Origin: Candidatus Terasakiella magnetica
Lineage (GTDB): Bacteria > Pseudomonadota > Alphaproteobacteria > Rhodospirillales > Terasakiellaceae
Length of the DNA: 64,000 nucleotides
Direction: 5' to 3'
Assembly: GCF_900093605.1 (NCBI RefSeq)
Contig: NZ_FLYE01000023.1
Span: 1 to 64,000 of the forward strand
Part shown: positions 8,048 through 16,531 of the stretch, in pieces
Layout of the letters: the number at the start of each line of letters is the position of its first letter
Numbering within the stretch: the stretch's first letter is position 1
Notes under the pieces: model-generated
Seen by the model: the letters and a program-made list of their open reading frames with translations, nothing else
What the model was told of the DNA's origin: nothing
Database searches by the model: none
Position numbers and translations under genes: made by a program

Positions 8048-9280
8048 TTAATCAATAGTCTTTTTGAAGATCAAGGACGTGTTGATGCCCCCAAAAGCAA
8101 AGTTATTAGACATCATATATTCCATGTCCAGATTTCTGCCTTCATTAACGATGTAATCTAGTTCCGCACATTCCGGGTCAAGGTTGTCCAGATTAGCTGT
8201 ATGGGTTAACCAACCTTCATGCATCATTTCAAGTCCAAGCCAGGCTTCGATAACACCGCATGCCCCTAAACTATGACCAAAATAACTTTTTAAGGAATGA
8301 ATGGGTGTTTGATTACCAACAACGGCTAGGGTTGCATGACTTTCAGCAACATCACCTCTATCTGTTGCTGTGCCATGAGCATTTACATAATCAATGGCAC
8401 CGGCATCAAGGTTTGCATCTTTCAAGGAAGAACGCAGTGCCAGCTCCATGGTTGCTTTTGTTGGTTGTGTGATATGCGCACCATCAGAATTTGTTCCAAA
8501 GCCAACAATCTCAGCATAAATTTTGGCTCCGCGCGCGATCGCACGGTCATAGTCTTCCAAAATTAAACTACCGGCACCTTCACCAATTACAAGGCCATCA
8601 CGGTCTTTATCAAAGGGACGTGGCGATAATTCAGGGGTTTCGTTCTTAACCGATGTTGCATAAAGCGTATCAAAAACAGCTGCCATGGATGGGCAAAGCT
8701 CTTCAGCACCACCTGCAACCATCACATCCTGCATGCCATACTTGATGGCTTCATAAGCATAGCCAATACCTTGAGAGCCTGAGGTACATGCACTTGATGT
8801 TGGAATAACACGCCCTTTTAAGCCAAAAAAGACGCCGATATTTACCGCAGCTGAATGGCTCATCATTTTCACATAACTCGTGGCAGTCAAGTTACGCATA
8901 GTGCCTTCGCTCATGAGTTCTGCAAAAGCCACGACGGGTTTCGTGCTGCCAAATGAAGATCCGTAGGATACGCCCATACGGCCACTATCAAAGAGCTTCT
9001 GGTCTTCAATCAGTCCCGCATTAGTCAACGCCATTTCTGTCGCATAGACAGCCATGCGTGAGACAGGTCCCATGCTGCGTAATTTTTTTCGTGGATAGCG
9101 CTTATCGACATTAAAGTCCTGAACGGGTCCAGCTAGGCGTGTATTGAGATCAATATAACGATCCCAATCAGCCATATGTTTAATGCCCGTGCGTCCTTCT
9201 TTAAAAGCTTCACGGATGGTTGGCCAGTCATTACCAAGGGCTGTTACCCCGCTCATGCCTGTGACAACAACTCTACGCAT
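8048..9280 (-). CDS. apeR: Beta-ketoacyl-ACP synthase (ApeR-like)
   Basis: A 410-residue FabF-type ketosynthase that condenses malonyl-ACP with the growing acyl chain. The Cys-His-His triad is visible: Cys165 in TSSACTSGSQG, His in NAHGTATDRGD and His in KSYFGHSLGACG. The C-terminal NNFAFGGINTSLIF signature is also present. It follows the ketoreductase gene with a TAATG-type overlap. Order and type match the last ketosynthase of characterised aryl polyene clusters, where ApeR is thought to support initiation or elongation alongside ApeO/ApeC. Symbol assigned by order and homology. Confidence 0.85.
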   Translation of the reverse strand: MRRVVVTGMSGVTALGNDWPTIREAFKEGRTGIKHMADWDRYIDLNTRLAGPVQDFNVDKRYPRKKLRSMGPVSRMAVYATEMALTNAGLIEDQKLFDSGRMGVSYGSSFGSTKPVVAFAELMSEGTMRNLTATSYVKMMSHSAAVNIGVFFGLKGRVIPTSSACTSGSQGIGYAYEAIKYGMQDVMVAGGAEELCPSMAAVFDTLYATSVKNETPELSPRPFDKDRDGLVIGEGAGSLILEDYDRAIARGAKIYAEIVGFGTNSDGAHITQPTKATMELALRSSLKDANLDAGAIDYVNAHGTATDRGDVAESHATLAVVGNQTPIHSLKSYFGHSLGACGVIEAWLGLEMMHEGWLTHTANLDNLDPECAELDYIVNEGRNLDMEYMMSNNFAFGGINTSLIFKKTID

Positions 9281-10005
9281 TAGAACATTCCCCCGTTAAT
9301 TGAGATCACTTGTCTGGTGATGTAGCTGGCATCATCAGAACAAAGGAATGAGACCGTTCCTGCAACTTCTTCTGGTGTTCCAACGCGACGCATAGGAATG
9401 GCCTTTTTAATTTCGTCCATGGGCAAGTCATCTAGCATCTGTGTGCCGATCAACCCTGGTGCAACGCTGTTTACAGTAATTTTTCGCTTAGCTAATTCAA
9501 TGGCCAAGGATTTTGCAGCGCCGATTAATCCCGCTTTAGAGGCTGCATAATTTGTTTGGCCTCGGTTCCCCATGACACCAGAAACAGAAGACATAACAAC
9601 AATACGCCCCCCCTTTCTTGCTGAGACCATAGGCATGGTGCAGGGGCGTAATACATTATAAAAACCATCCAAGTTGGTGTGAATGACCCCGTCCCAATCT
9701 TCATCTGTCATAGCTGGAAAAGCCGTGTCACTTGTCACGCCTGCATTCAGAACCACGCCATAATAAGCCCCATGTTCTTCTATATCGGCTTCTAAGGTAG
9801 ATTTACATTGCTCACGATCTGAAATATCAAATGAAATGATCCGACCAGAGGCACCTAACTCATTAATTTTAGTTAGTGTTTCTTCAGCGCCATTTTGATC
9901 TCGTCCATAATGAACAAGAATATCAAAACCATCTTTAGCAAGACGTAACGCGACAGCCTGACCAATACCCTTGCTGGCCCCTGTGACTAAAACCGTTCTA
10001 CCCAT
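9280..10005 (-). CDS. apeQ: 3-oxoacyl-ACP reductase (ApeQ-like)
   Basis: A short-chain dehydrogenase that reduces the 3-oxoacyl-ACP formed in each elongation round with NADPH. It has the nucleotide motif TGASKGIGQAVAL at residues 7-19, NAG at about 90, catalytic Ser in VMSSVSGVMG, the YAASK pair (Tyr-x-x-x-Lys), and C-terminal QVISINGGMF as in FabG. At 241 residues it has normal FabG length. Overlaps the dehydratase gene upstream by 8 bases and the ketosynthase downstream by 1. Confidence 0.88.
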   Translation of the reverse strand: MGRTVLVTGASKGIGQAVALRLAKDGFDILVHYGRDQNGAEETLTKINELGASGRIISFDISDREQCKSTLEADIEEHGAYYGVVLNAGVTSDTAFPAMTDEDWDGVIHTNLDGFYNVLRPCTMPMVSARKGGRIVVMSSVSGVMGNRGQTNYAASKAGLIGAAKSLAIELAKRKITVNSVAPGLIGTQMLDDLPMDEIKKAIPMRRVGTPEEVAGTVSFLCSDDASYITRQVISINGGMF

Positions 10006-10447
10006 CGGCTTTTGTCTCCATTTTTAAATTATCGTTACTTGGTTGATATACATTTAAACGTGCTTTTGCGACTATTTTTTCGCCTTTTTTAGTTACGCAA
10101 TCAAATGAGGCCATTTCCCCATCATTATAGAGTGCTTTTGCCTCTATATTAAGGTGATCCCCAATGAGAAAACCATCACCTAACAATTCAAGTCTGCGCG
10201 TCCCAAGTAGAAAACCAATACGGACGGCTTCGCCTTTTTCTCTTGCAATGATCCCGCTATAGGCCGCAATGGATTGCGCCATATATTCAACGGCGACATA
10301 GCAAGGGACTTTACCGTCAAACATGAATTGTGTGTCTTCCTTGATGGTAAGGGAGGTTTCAATCATTTCATCACTATGAGAGACAACATGGTCAATTAAG
10401 ATCATCGGGTGGCCATGTGCGATTAAGTCTTCAATGGCAAAATTCAT
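9998..10447 (-). CDS. apeP: 3-hydroxyacyl-ACP dehydratase (ApeP-like hotdog)
   Basis: A 149-residue hotdog-fold protein that dehydrates 3-hydroxyacyl-ACP to the trans-2-enoyl form; with no enoyl reductase in the operon the double bonds remain, giving a conjugated polyene. The N-terminal HGHPMILIDHV carries the probable catalytic His, and YVAVEYMAQSIAAYSG is the central helix with the acid residue. Both ApeP- and ApeI-type dehydratases are present in this cluster, as in known aryl polyene systems. Four-base overlap with the upstream ketosynthase gene. Confidence 0.82.
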   Translation of the reverse strand: MNFAIEDLIAHGHPMILIDHVVSHSDEMIETSLTIKEDTQFMFDGKVPCYVAVEYMAQSIAAYSGIIAREKGEAVRIGFLLGTRRLELLGDGFLIGDHLNIEAKALYNDGEMASFDCVTKKGEKIVAKARLNVYQPSNDNLKMETKADG

Positions 10448-11607
10448 AACGGGCTCGCTTTTTTCACTGCCAGACAGATGTTGTTTCCACCAAACGCAAA
10501 TGAATTGCTTAAAAGTACCTTATTGTCTGTTTCTAACTTATCATCAGGCTTTACAAATTTTAATTGGGCTAAGGCATCGTCTGATTTTCCATCCCAAATA
10601 TGGGGGGGAAGTTTTTGATGAATTAGAGACAACCATAAAAAACCGAGTTCATTGGCACCTGCTGCCCCAAGCATATGTCCTGTAAGAGACTTTGTTGAGC
10701 TGCATGGGACATGATCGCCCAAAAGCTCATTTACGGCTTTTGCTTCCATGGCATCGTTTAATTGGGTGGCAGTGCCATGAAGGTTAATATAGGCAACTTC
10801 ATGATCTCCTTTTGCCAATTTCATGGCTTTGATCGCTCCAAGCCCTTCAGGGGATGGAGCACTGATATGATAGGCATCAGATGTTTCACCATAACCGCAG
10901 AATTCAACAAGGCCGGGTTGGCGACTTAAGACGAATAAAGCTGCCCCTTCACCAATATTTATGCCATCACGGTTGTCACTAAAGGGTAAGCACTTCCCTT
11001 TGGAAAGTGAGTCCAGTGCGTTGAACCCGTTTAGCGTTAGGCCACATAAACTGTCTACACCTCCAACGATGGCTGCATCACAGATGCCTGCCTCAATCCA
11101 CCTAGCTGCTGAGGCAACTGCCTTGGCTCCTGAGGTGCAAGCGGTTGAAACCGTCATTGCTGGGCCGCTTATATCCAGATAGTTCTGAATGAATTGGGAA
11201 AGATCCGAAGTGGCTTGACGTTGGTAATCGTAATCAGGTGGAAATGTTCCATTAATTACTTTTTCTGCAATAGCGGGTTCATTTGATCCAATTCCAGATG
11301 TGCTTGTTCCGACAACAACGGCAATGCGCTCATTACCATATTCAGAGATGAGGTTTTGAATATCAGCCTCAATCTCTTGTAAAGCCATCATGGCCAGTTG
11401 ATTATTTCGACTTTTATGTAAAGAATGCTTTTCTGGGATAACTGGCAAGTCAGTATCAACTGTCCCGACATACACAGATTGGTCCGGGATATAAGTGTCG
11501 TTTTGTATCAGACCATCTTGAGATCCTGCGAACAAATTTTCAGCAACTTGATCTTTTCCACATCCAAGCGGATTCACAATCCCAAGGACGTTCAAATATA
11601 AAGTCAT
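10444..11607 (-). CDS. apeO: Beta-ketoacyl-ACP synthase (ApeO-like)
   Basis: A 387-residue ketosynthase with active-site Cys in VSTACTSGAKAVAS and the two His in NLHGTATQLND and KSLTGHMLGAAG. In studied aryl polyene systems ApeO is the catalytic partner of the chain-length factor ApeC, forming a type II elongation complex; here that partner is encoded at 23258-23980. Shares ATGA overlaps with both neighbours. Symbol assigned by gene order and type. Confidence 0.83.
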   Translation of the reverse strand: MTLYLNVLGIVNPLGCGKDQVAENLFAGSQDGLIQNDTYIPDQSVYVGTVDTDLPVIPEKHSLHKSRNNQLAMMALQEIEADIQNLISEYGNERIAVVVGTSTSGIGSNEPAIAEKVINGTFPPDYDYQRQATSDLSQFIQNYLDISGPAMTVSTACTSGAKAVASAARWIEAGICDAAIVGGVDSLCGLTLNGFNALDSLSKGKCLPFSDNRDGINIGEGAALFVLSRQPGLVEFCGYGETSDAYHISAPSPEGLGAIKAMKLAKGDHEVAYINLHGTATQLNDAMEAKAVNELLGDHVPCSSTKSLTGHMLGAAGANELGFLWLSLIHQKLPPHIWDGKSDDALAQLKFVKPDDKLETDNKVLLSNSFAFGGNNICLAVKKASPL

Positions 11608-12149
11608 TTTGGCCCCTTTATTTTCTGAGATTGAACCTCAATACGATAGGACCTGTGATGGTTCTCAATAATCAAGCGCCCCTGCCATCTGTCATGTACA
11701 TCCAGTCTTGAAATTGTGACACGGTTTTCTCCATCGCGTGTCACAAGGCGTTTATATTCCCCCTCAATAATAATATCTGAGGGTCTGTTTAGGGATTCAA
11801 GCGGCCAATAAGCCAGCATCAGGTCATAGAGGATATGTTCCCCTTTTAGCTGATCAGGCATCCAAGGTGCTTTTTCACCATGCACCCCATCCTTATCCCA
11901 TTTCACTGTAAAAGCTCTACGTCCCATGGCATCTAATCCGATGAGGGATAGACGTTCTTCCTGCAGACTAAGGGCGACTTGAAAGACAAAATCTTTGTCC
12001 CCATGCTTGCCTTTTAAAAGCTGGACTACTTCCACCGGGGCAAAGGGCAATTGCCATTTTCCAAAATCATTACCTTCAGGTTTAAACTTGGTTGCACAGC
12101 TAGAAAGGATAATAACAGCACAACAGATGATAAGGTTTTTTATGGACAT
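11604..12149 (-). CDS. DUF3261 lipoprotein
   Basis: A 181-residue outer-envelope lipoprotein: signal peptide with lipobox ILSSC (Cys18). The soluble part (VFQVALSLQEERLSLIGLDA, GRRAFTVKWD) is the DUF3261 type that accompanies aryl polyene clusters (position of ApeN). It is thought to help move the finished lipid to the outer membrane together with the LolA-like protein and MMPL exporter; this is an inference from context. Start ATG lies inside the end of the flavoenzyme gene (10-base overlap). Confidence 0.75.
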   Translation of the reverse strand: MSIKNLIICCAVIILSSCATKFKPEGNDFGKWQLPFAPVEVVQLLKGKHGDKDFVFQVALSLQEERLSLIGLDAMGRRAFTVKWDKDGVHGEKAPWMPDQLKGEHILYDLMLAYWPLESLNRPSDIIIEGEYKRLVTRDGENRVTISRLDVHDRWQGRLIIENHHRSYRIEVQSQKIKGPK

Positions 12150-13366
12150 TGGGCTGCCACCATTTCTAGATATTTCTTAGGCTGGGTAACAAACGGATTT
12201 TTTTCATCCCACGCATAACCCGCCAAGATAGAAATAATCATATCCCGGATGGAATTATCTCCTTCAGGTGGATTGAAAATGATCTTTTGTAGCGATCCTT
12301 CATACCAGCTTTCCACAAATGTTTTAAAACATGTAACGCCAATTTTTAACGGGTCTGCATACTCTTTTTCCCAGTCAACTTTTTCTCCATTGAGCTGCTT
12401 GAGTAAGGGGGGGACCACCAAATCAGCAGACTTTAAGGCTATGGTTACGCCTGAAGAAAAGACTGGGTCCAGAAATTCTCCAGCATTTCCCAACAAAGCA
12501 TATTTATCTGAACATAAGCTTGAGACATCACAGGAATACCCGGAGAGCTGGCCCACAGGGCGTATTTCTTCGGCACCATCAAGTAAAGCGCCAAGTTCTT
12601 TTGCTTCTCTTAATAATGTCCAGAGCTTTTCGGAATTATCACCTTTGTATTTATCTAATACTTCGGGGCGGACCACAACACCGACTGACGACGTTCCATC
12701 TGAGAACGGGATAAGCCAATACCAGATATCATGTTGTTCTGGATGAACGGTTATAAGAATTTTGTTGCGGTCAAATTCCTTAATGCAAAGCTGGTCTTCC
12801 ATATGTGTAAACAAGGCATTGCGTACAGGAAAACTGGAAGGGCGTTCAAGGTCTAACAATCGAGGCAGCACCCGCCCATACCCGCTGGCATCTAAGATGA
12901 ATTTACATTTTATTTCGCTCTCATTGCCTTGTGCGTCCTTGACTTTCAGGCGTGATATATCTTGTGACAGGTCAATGTCGATCACTTCATGATTATACCG
13001 GATATCAGTTCCTTTAGCCGCCGCTTCCTTTGCTAACAGGTGGTCAAAAGAAGCGCGCTGGACTTGATAAGTTGTTCCCCAACCTTCAGAGTACTTCAGG
13101 CGGAAGTCAATCAAGCTGCTTTGATCTGCACACCCAAAAGCCGCACCATTCTTAAACTGAAACCCATGTTCAATAACGCCTTTGAGTAAGTCTGCTTTTT
13201 CAAGAAATTCCATTGATTGGGGTAACAGGCTTTCCCCAATAATAAAACGAGGGAAGTCCAGTTTTTCAAGCATAAGAACTCGAACATCATGCTTTGCCAA
13301 TAGGCTTGCGGCAACGCTTCCGCTTGGCCCTGCACCAATAATCACAACATCAAACATATCATTCAT
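12140..13366 (-). CDS. FAD-dependent halogenase/oxidoreductase-like enzyme
   Basis: A 408-residue class A flavoprotein. It has the dinucleotide motif VVIIGAGPSGSVAASLLA (6-23), the GESLLPQSMEFLEKADL segment shared by flavin halogenases and geranylgeranyl-reductase-like enzymes, and IWYWLIPFSDG, which matches the WxWxIP motif of flavin-dependent halogenases. GNAGEFLDPVFSSGV is the distal FAD motif. Within a pigment operon it may halogenate or hydroxylate the aryl head group; xanthomonadins are brominated and flexirubins chlorinated aryl polyenes. The motif is not unique to halogenases, so oxidation is equally possible. Overlaps the exporter gene by 8 bases. Confidence 0.7.
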   Translation of the reverse strand: MNDMFDVVIIGAGPSGSVAASLLAKHDVRVLMLEKLDFPRFIIGESLLPQSMEFLEKADLLKGVIEHGFQFKNGAAFGCADQSSLIDFRLKYSEGWGTTYQVQRASFDHLLAKEAAAKGTDIRYNHEVIDIDLSQDISRLKVKDAQGNESEIKCKFILDASGYGRVLPRLLDLERPSSFPVRNALFTHMEDQLCIKEFDRNKILITVHPEQHDIWYWLIPFSDGTSSVGVVVRPEVLDKYKGDNSEKLWTLLREAKELGALLDGAEEIRPVGQLSGYSCDVSSLCSDKYALLGNAGEFLDPVFSSGVTIALKSADLVVPPLLKQLNGEKVDWEKEYADPLKIGVTCFKTFVESWYEGSLQKIIFNPPEGDNSIRDMIISILAGYAWDEKNPFVTQPKKYLEMVAAQCP

Positions 13367-15572
13367 AACTTTTATCTTCTTGTTTTTTTATGTGAGTTAA
13401 AGGGGCAAGAGCATAGGCAATGGAAATGCCGATCAGTATGGTCATGCCAAATGCATGAATGGCATACATGTCACTTAACGCTAACAGGCCAAATGCCATG
13501 ATTGTTGAGGCAGCTGATAGACCATTGGCAATCATAACGCCTGAGTATTTCTCAGAACTCGCTTCATGACTGAAAAGGGCATAATCCAATCCGATTGCCA
13601 AAACGAGAAGGAGGGCCATGGCATTGAAGAAAGTAAAGCTTTCTCCGAAAATAGACGCAATGAAGGGTGTTAGAACAACAGCACTTATGGGAACGCTCAA
13701 GATAATACTTGCGTTTTTAAAGCCATAATTTTTCACTAAAAATGCCCAGATAATTAGGCAAGAAAAACCAATGAGAAGTATGGCGCGTTCACGGTATTTA
13801 CCAAGTGTTTCACTAATGTTTTTTACTTGATCCACCAGTCGAACATTTTCATGGTTTGAGGCAAGGTCTATGAGAGCCTCTGTGTTTGTCACACCACTTA
13901 GTCGAATAAGATGAACTGATGGGGCAAGTCTAAATTCGGGAAGAAAGCCTTCAGGGTCTAAATATAGGGCTTCACCATAAATATTATTCTTCCTCGTCAT
14001 GCCAATATGGCTGAGATGTTTATCAAGCTTTTCACCGAGAAGGGTATTTTGGACAAGATCACGGTTTTCTTTTTGTTTTTTGATAGAAGGGATGAGCTGT
14101 GCCATAGCTTGAAAGCCAATGATGTCACCCTTGCCTTGGATATTAGATAATTTGGGCAGCAGGTTTTCTTCTAACTGCAAAACGTCTTGTTCATTTTTCC
14201 CATGAACAAGAAGAATGCGTGTGGCGTTATCCAGCCCCGTTATGTTGCGAATTTGATCTTCTTCAGCTTTTAGATCAAGCGGCAGGCTTTGCAAGCGACG
14301 CACATCGTCATCTATATGAAATAGCGTTGCCCCGGCCAGTGCCCCGAGAATAGATACACCAGCGATAATCAAGCTCCAGTTACGATCAAAACCCCACAAG
14401 CGTTTAAAATGCATAACGCCAGTGCTTTTATCAATTAGGGGATAGATACACATCACCGTCAGGTAGGCCATAATAAGACCTGCTGTTGCAAAGATTGCAA
14501 TCTGCTGCAAGCCTGGAAAAGGCGCGGTTGCAAGAATGAGAAAACCTAATGAGGAACTTATGACACCAAATGTCAGCGGACGTGCAATGTTTTGTGTTCG
14601 CAAAACACTGTTAGACTTTTCTTCGCCCAGACCATCGCAGCAATAATGAAAGGTATAATCAACCGCTATGCCAATAAGGCCCGCACCGAAAATAAAGGCC
14701 ATTAGATGAAGCTTGCCAAATAGAAGGAGGCAAACCCCAAGGCCACCGATGATGCCAGAAGAAATTGCCAACAGGCTTAACAGAATAGGGCGGATACTCC
14801 TTAAGAAAATAATATTTAGTAAGATAATTCCAGAGAGTGAGATAGCCCCAATCAAAGTAGCTTCGCTTTGTGCTTGTTCAATCCCTCTTTGTCCATAAAA
14901 GACAGCCCCTGTCTTTAAGATCTCAACCCCGTTTGGAGTTTTCAAACTTTCGTAGGCTGAAACAAATTCATCTTGGAAGTTTTGGTTAAACGCTTGGCCT
15001 CTTAATTTGAAAACAAGGACAATATGATCCCCAATAAGATCCCATCCATCCTTTATTTTGAAGTTCTTTTTCAGTTTTGGGCGTGAAGCTAAATAAGCAG
15101 GTAATAGAAGATAAGGGTCTTCTTTAATCAATTTCCCATCACTAAGCCCAAACGGTGACATGATTTGTGCTAAGGCGCGTTTTGAGACCTTTTCACCTTG
15201 TCCATTTCCCAGCCACTTCCGGTCCTGATCAGATAGAAGGTTTGCGCGATATTTGAACAATGTTTTTCCAAAGTCTTGAATTTGATCTTGCTGTTTATTT
15301 AAATCAGCATACGGTGCCAATTGCTTAACAATCTCATTTGCAAATGATTTGGCGGTTTCAAACTCTTTAGCTTTTACGAGAATGACAACGCGCTGGGTGA
15401 CTTCCTCTTTCATAAGTGAGTTTGCTTGTCGTACCCACTCGCTTTGTTCCTCATCTGGTAACAAGGACAAGAAGTCTGTTTCAATAGGAAGCGTGTTCTG
15501 AAACCGTAGACCTATTATAAAAAGACAGAGCAAGAGAACCAGTGCCCATGTGATTGTCCCTAGCCGTCTCAT
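13359..15572 (-). CDS. apeM: MMPL/RND-family exporter (ApeM-like)
   Basis: An inner-membrane protein of 737 residues with two halves, each with a large periplasmic loop followed by a six-helix bundle (about 235-385 and 610-730). IFGAGLIGIAVDYTFHYCC and LLLVLAIGLDYALFSHEA are the paired GxxxDY motifs whose Asp residues conduct protons in MMPL transporters. Likely exports the aryl polyene lipid from the inner membrane. Its start overlaps the last base of the LolA-like gene. Confidence 0.83.
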   Translation of the reverse strand: MRRLGTITWALVLLLCLFIIGLRFQNTLPIETDFLSLLPDEEQSEWVRQANSLMKEEVTQRVVILVKAKEFETAKSFANEIVKQLAPYADLNKQQDQIQDFGKTLFKYRANLLSDQDRKWLGNGQGEKVSKRALAQIMSPFGLSDGKLIKEDPYLLLPAYLASRPKLKKNFKIKDGWDLIGDHIVLVFKLRGQAFNQNFQDEFVSAYESLKTPNGVEILKTGAVFYGQRGIEQAQSEATLIGAISLSGIILLNIIFLRSIRPILLSLLAISSGIIGGLGVCLLLFGKLHLMAFIFGAGLIGIAVDYTFHYCCDGLGEEKSNSVLRTQNIARPLTFGVISSSLGFLILATAPFPGLQQIAIFATAGLIMAYLTVMCIYPLIDKSTGVMHFKRLWGFDRNWSLIIAGVSILGALAGATLFHIDDDVRRLQSLPLDLKAEEDQIRNITGLDNATRILLVHGKNEQDVLQLEENLLPKLSNIQGKGDIIGFQAMAQLIPSIKKQKENRDLVQNTLLGEKLDKHLSHIGMTRKNNIYGEALYLDPEGFLPEFRLAPSVHLIRLSGVTNTEALIDLASNHENVRLVDQVKNISETLGKYRERAILLIGFSCLIIWAFLVKNYGFKNASIILSVPISAVVLTPFIASIFGESFTFFNAMALLLVLAIGLDYALFSHEASSEKYSGVMIANGLSAASTIMAFGLLALSDMYAIHAFGMTILIGISIAYALAPLTHIKKQEDKSYE

Positions 15573-16123
15573 TATTCCACCTGTAAGACGGTTTGGTTAT
15601 TAAAGTTAATCACATCCTTGTCACCTTCCGGCTTAACAATGATCAGTTTTTTTAGATGTTTCGCGCCTTTAAGGTAAATTGATTTGAAGGGGGCATCTTT
15701 TGGCGCTTGAAATGATAAGGACCAACCTGTTTCAAGAGGTGTGAGCTTTGCCTCGAATTTTTCTTCCAGAAGACCCCATTGGCCTTGCATGGATAGGGAC
15801 AGAACATCGTGTAATGTTTTCAAAGCCGGGAATTGGCTTGTTGAAACCTCTATTGTTGCCTGTCCGCCAACACTTTGGCTCATACCTGTTTTGTTAATTC
15901 GTAATTCTGTCTCAAAAGGGCTGGAGGTCTTCCAGATAAGTCCTTTGGTTTTCTCAAAATAAAACTCACCCTCAGATGTAATGGGGTGATCAAAGCCGGA
16001 CAAAAATCTCTTTTGAGAAAAGGTCCCACTTAATGCTTCGTTTTCTTTCAGCTTGATGGGGCGTTCTTGAGCTTGAGTCATTGAAGACATAAAAAGAAAA
16101 GCAATGATTATGAGGAAGCGCAT
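15572..16123 (-). CDS. apeL: LolA-like outer-membrane lipid carrier (ApeL-like)
   Basis: A periplasmic protein of 183 residues with an 18-residue signal peptide (FLFMSSMTQAQ). The body has the LolA-type half-barrel pattern (LSGTFSQKRFLSGF, EGEFYFEKTKGLIWKT). Expected to shuttle the hydrophobic pigment through the periplasm, acting after the MMPL exporter. Overlaps the thioesterase gene upstream by 16 bases. Confidence 0.78.
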   Translation of the reverse strand: MRFLIIIAFLFMSSMTQAQERPIKLKENEALSGTFSQKRFLSGFDHPITSEGEFYFEKTKGLIWKTSSPFETELRINKTGMSQSVGGQATIEVSTSQFPALKTLHDVLSLSMQGQWGLLEEKFEAKLTPLETGWSLSFQAPKDAPFKSIYLKGAKHLKKLIIVKPEGDKDVINFNNQTVLQVE

Positions 16124-16527
16124 GTTGCCTCCTTAATCTTTTTAAAGAGGATGGCTGGGCTTTCATAAAGCATTTCTTGAGTTTCACCATCAACAGCGAC
16201 CTGAATGGTAAAGCCTTTTGTTATTTTCCCACCTGTTTCAACGTCTGTGATCAGATAATTGATTTTGAGGCGGTTTTCATATTCCGCGATGGTGGCTTCC
16301 ACATTGATGTTCTGTGCGAAGGTGACAGGACGTACAAATTTCACCCGCATATCAACAACAGGCCACATATAGCCACTGTCGCGCATCTGAGGATAGTTGT
16401 AGTCAATCTTATCCAATAGTGCACAGCGTGCTTGTTCAAAAAAGCGAACGTAATTGCCATGCCAGACTACTTCCATAGGGTCTAGATGGTAAAATTGTGC
16501 TTGGATTTGAACAGATGCAGAAATCAT
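16108..16527 (-). CDS. apeK: Acyl-thioesterase, 4HBT family (ApeK-like)
   Basis: A 139-residue hotdog thioesterase of the 4-hydroxybenzoyl-CoA type. FYHLDPMEVVWHGNYVRFFE contains the active-site Asp and the typical HGNYxRxFE helix. It could release the polyene from its ACP or edit stalled intermediates. It starts five bases from the ammonia-lyase stop and is part of the same operon. Confidence 0.8.
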   Translation of the reverse strand: MISASVQIQAQFYHLDPMEVVWHGNYVRFFEQARCALLDKIDYNYPQMRDSGYMWPVVDMRVKFVRPVTFAQNINVEATIAEYENRLKINYLITDVETGGKITKGFTIQVAVDGETQEMLYESPAILFKKIKEATCASS

Positions 16528-16531
16528 ATGC

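Noticed and set aside
8260-8566. Plus-strand frames within the ketosynthase gene (and similar ones throughout 7-24 kb)
   Set aside because: They mirror a well supported gene on the other strand, with no family match or ribosome site.
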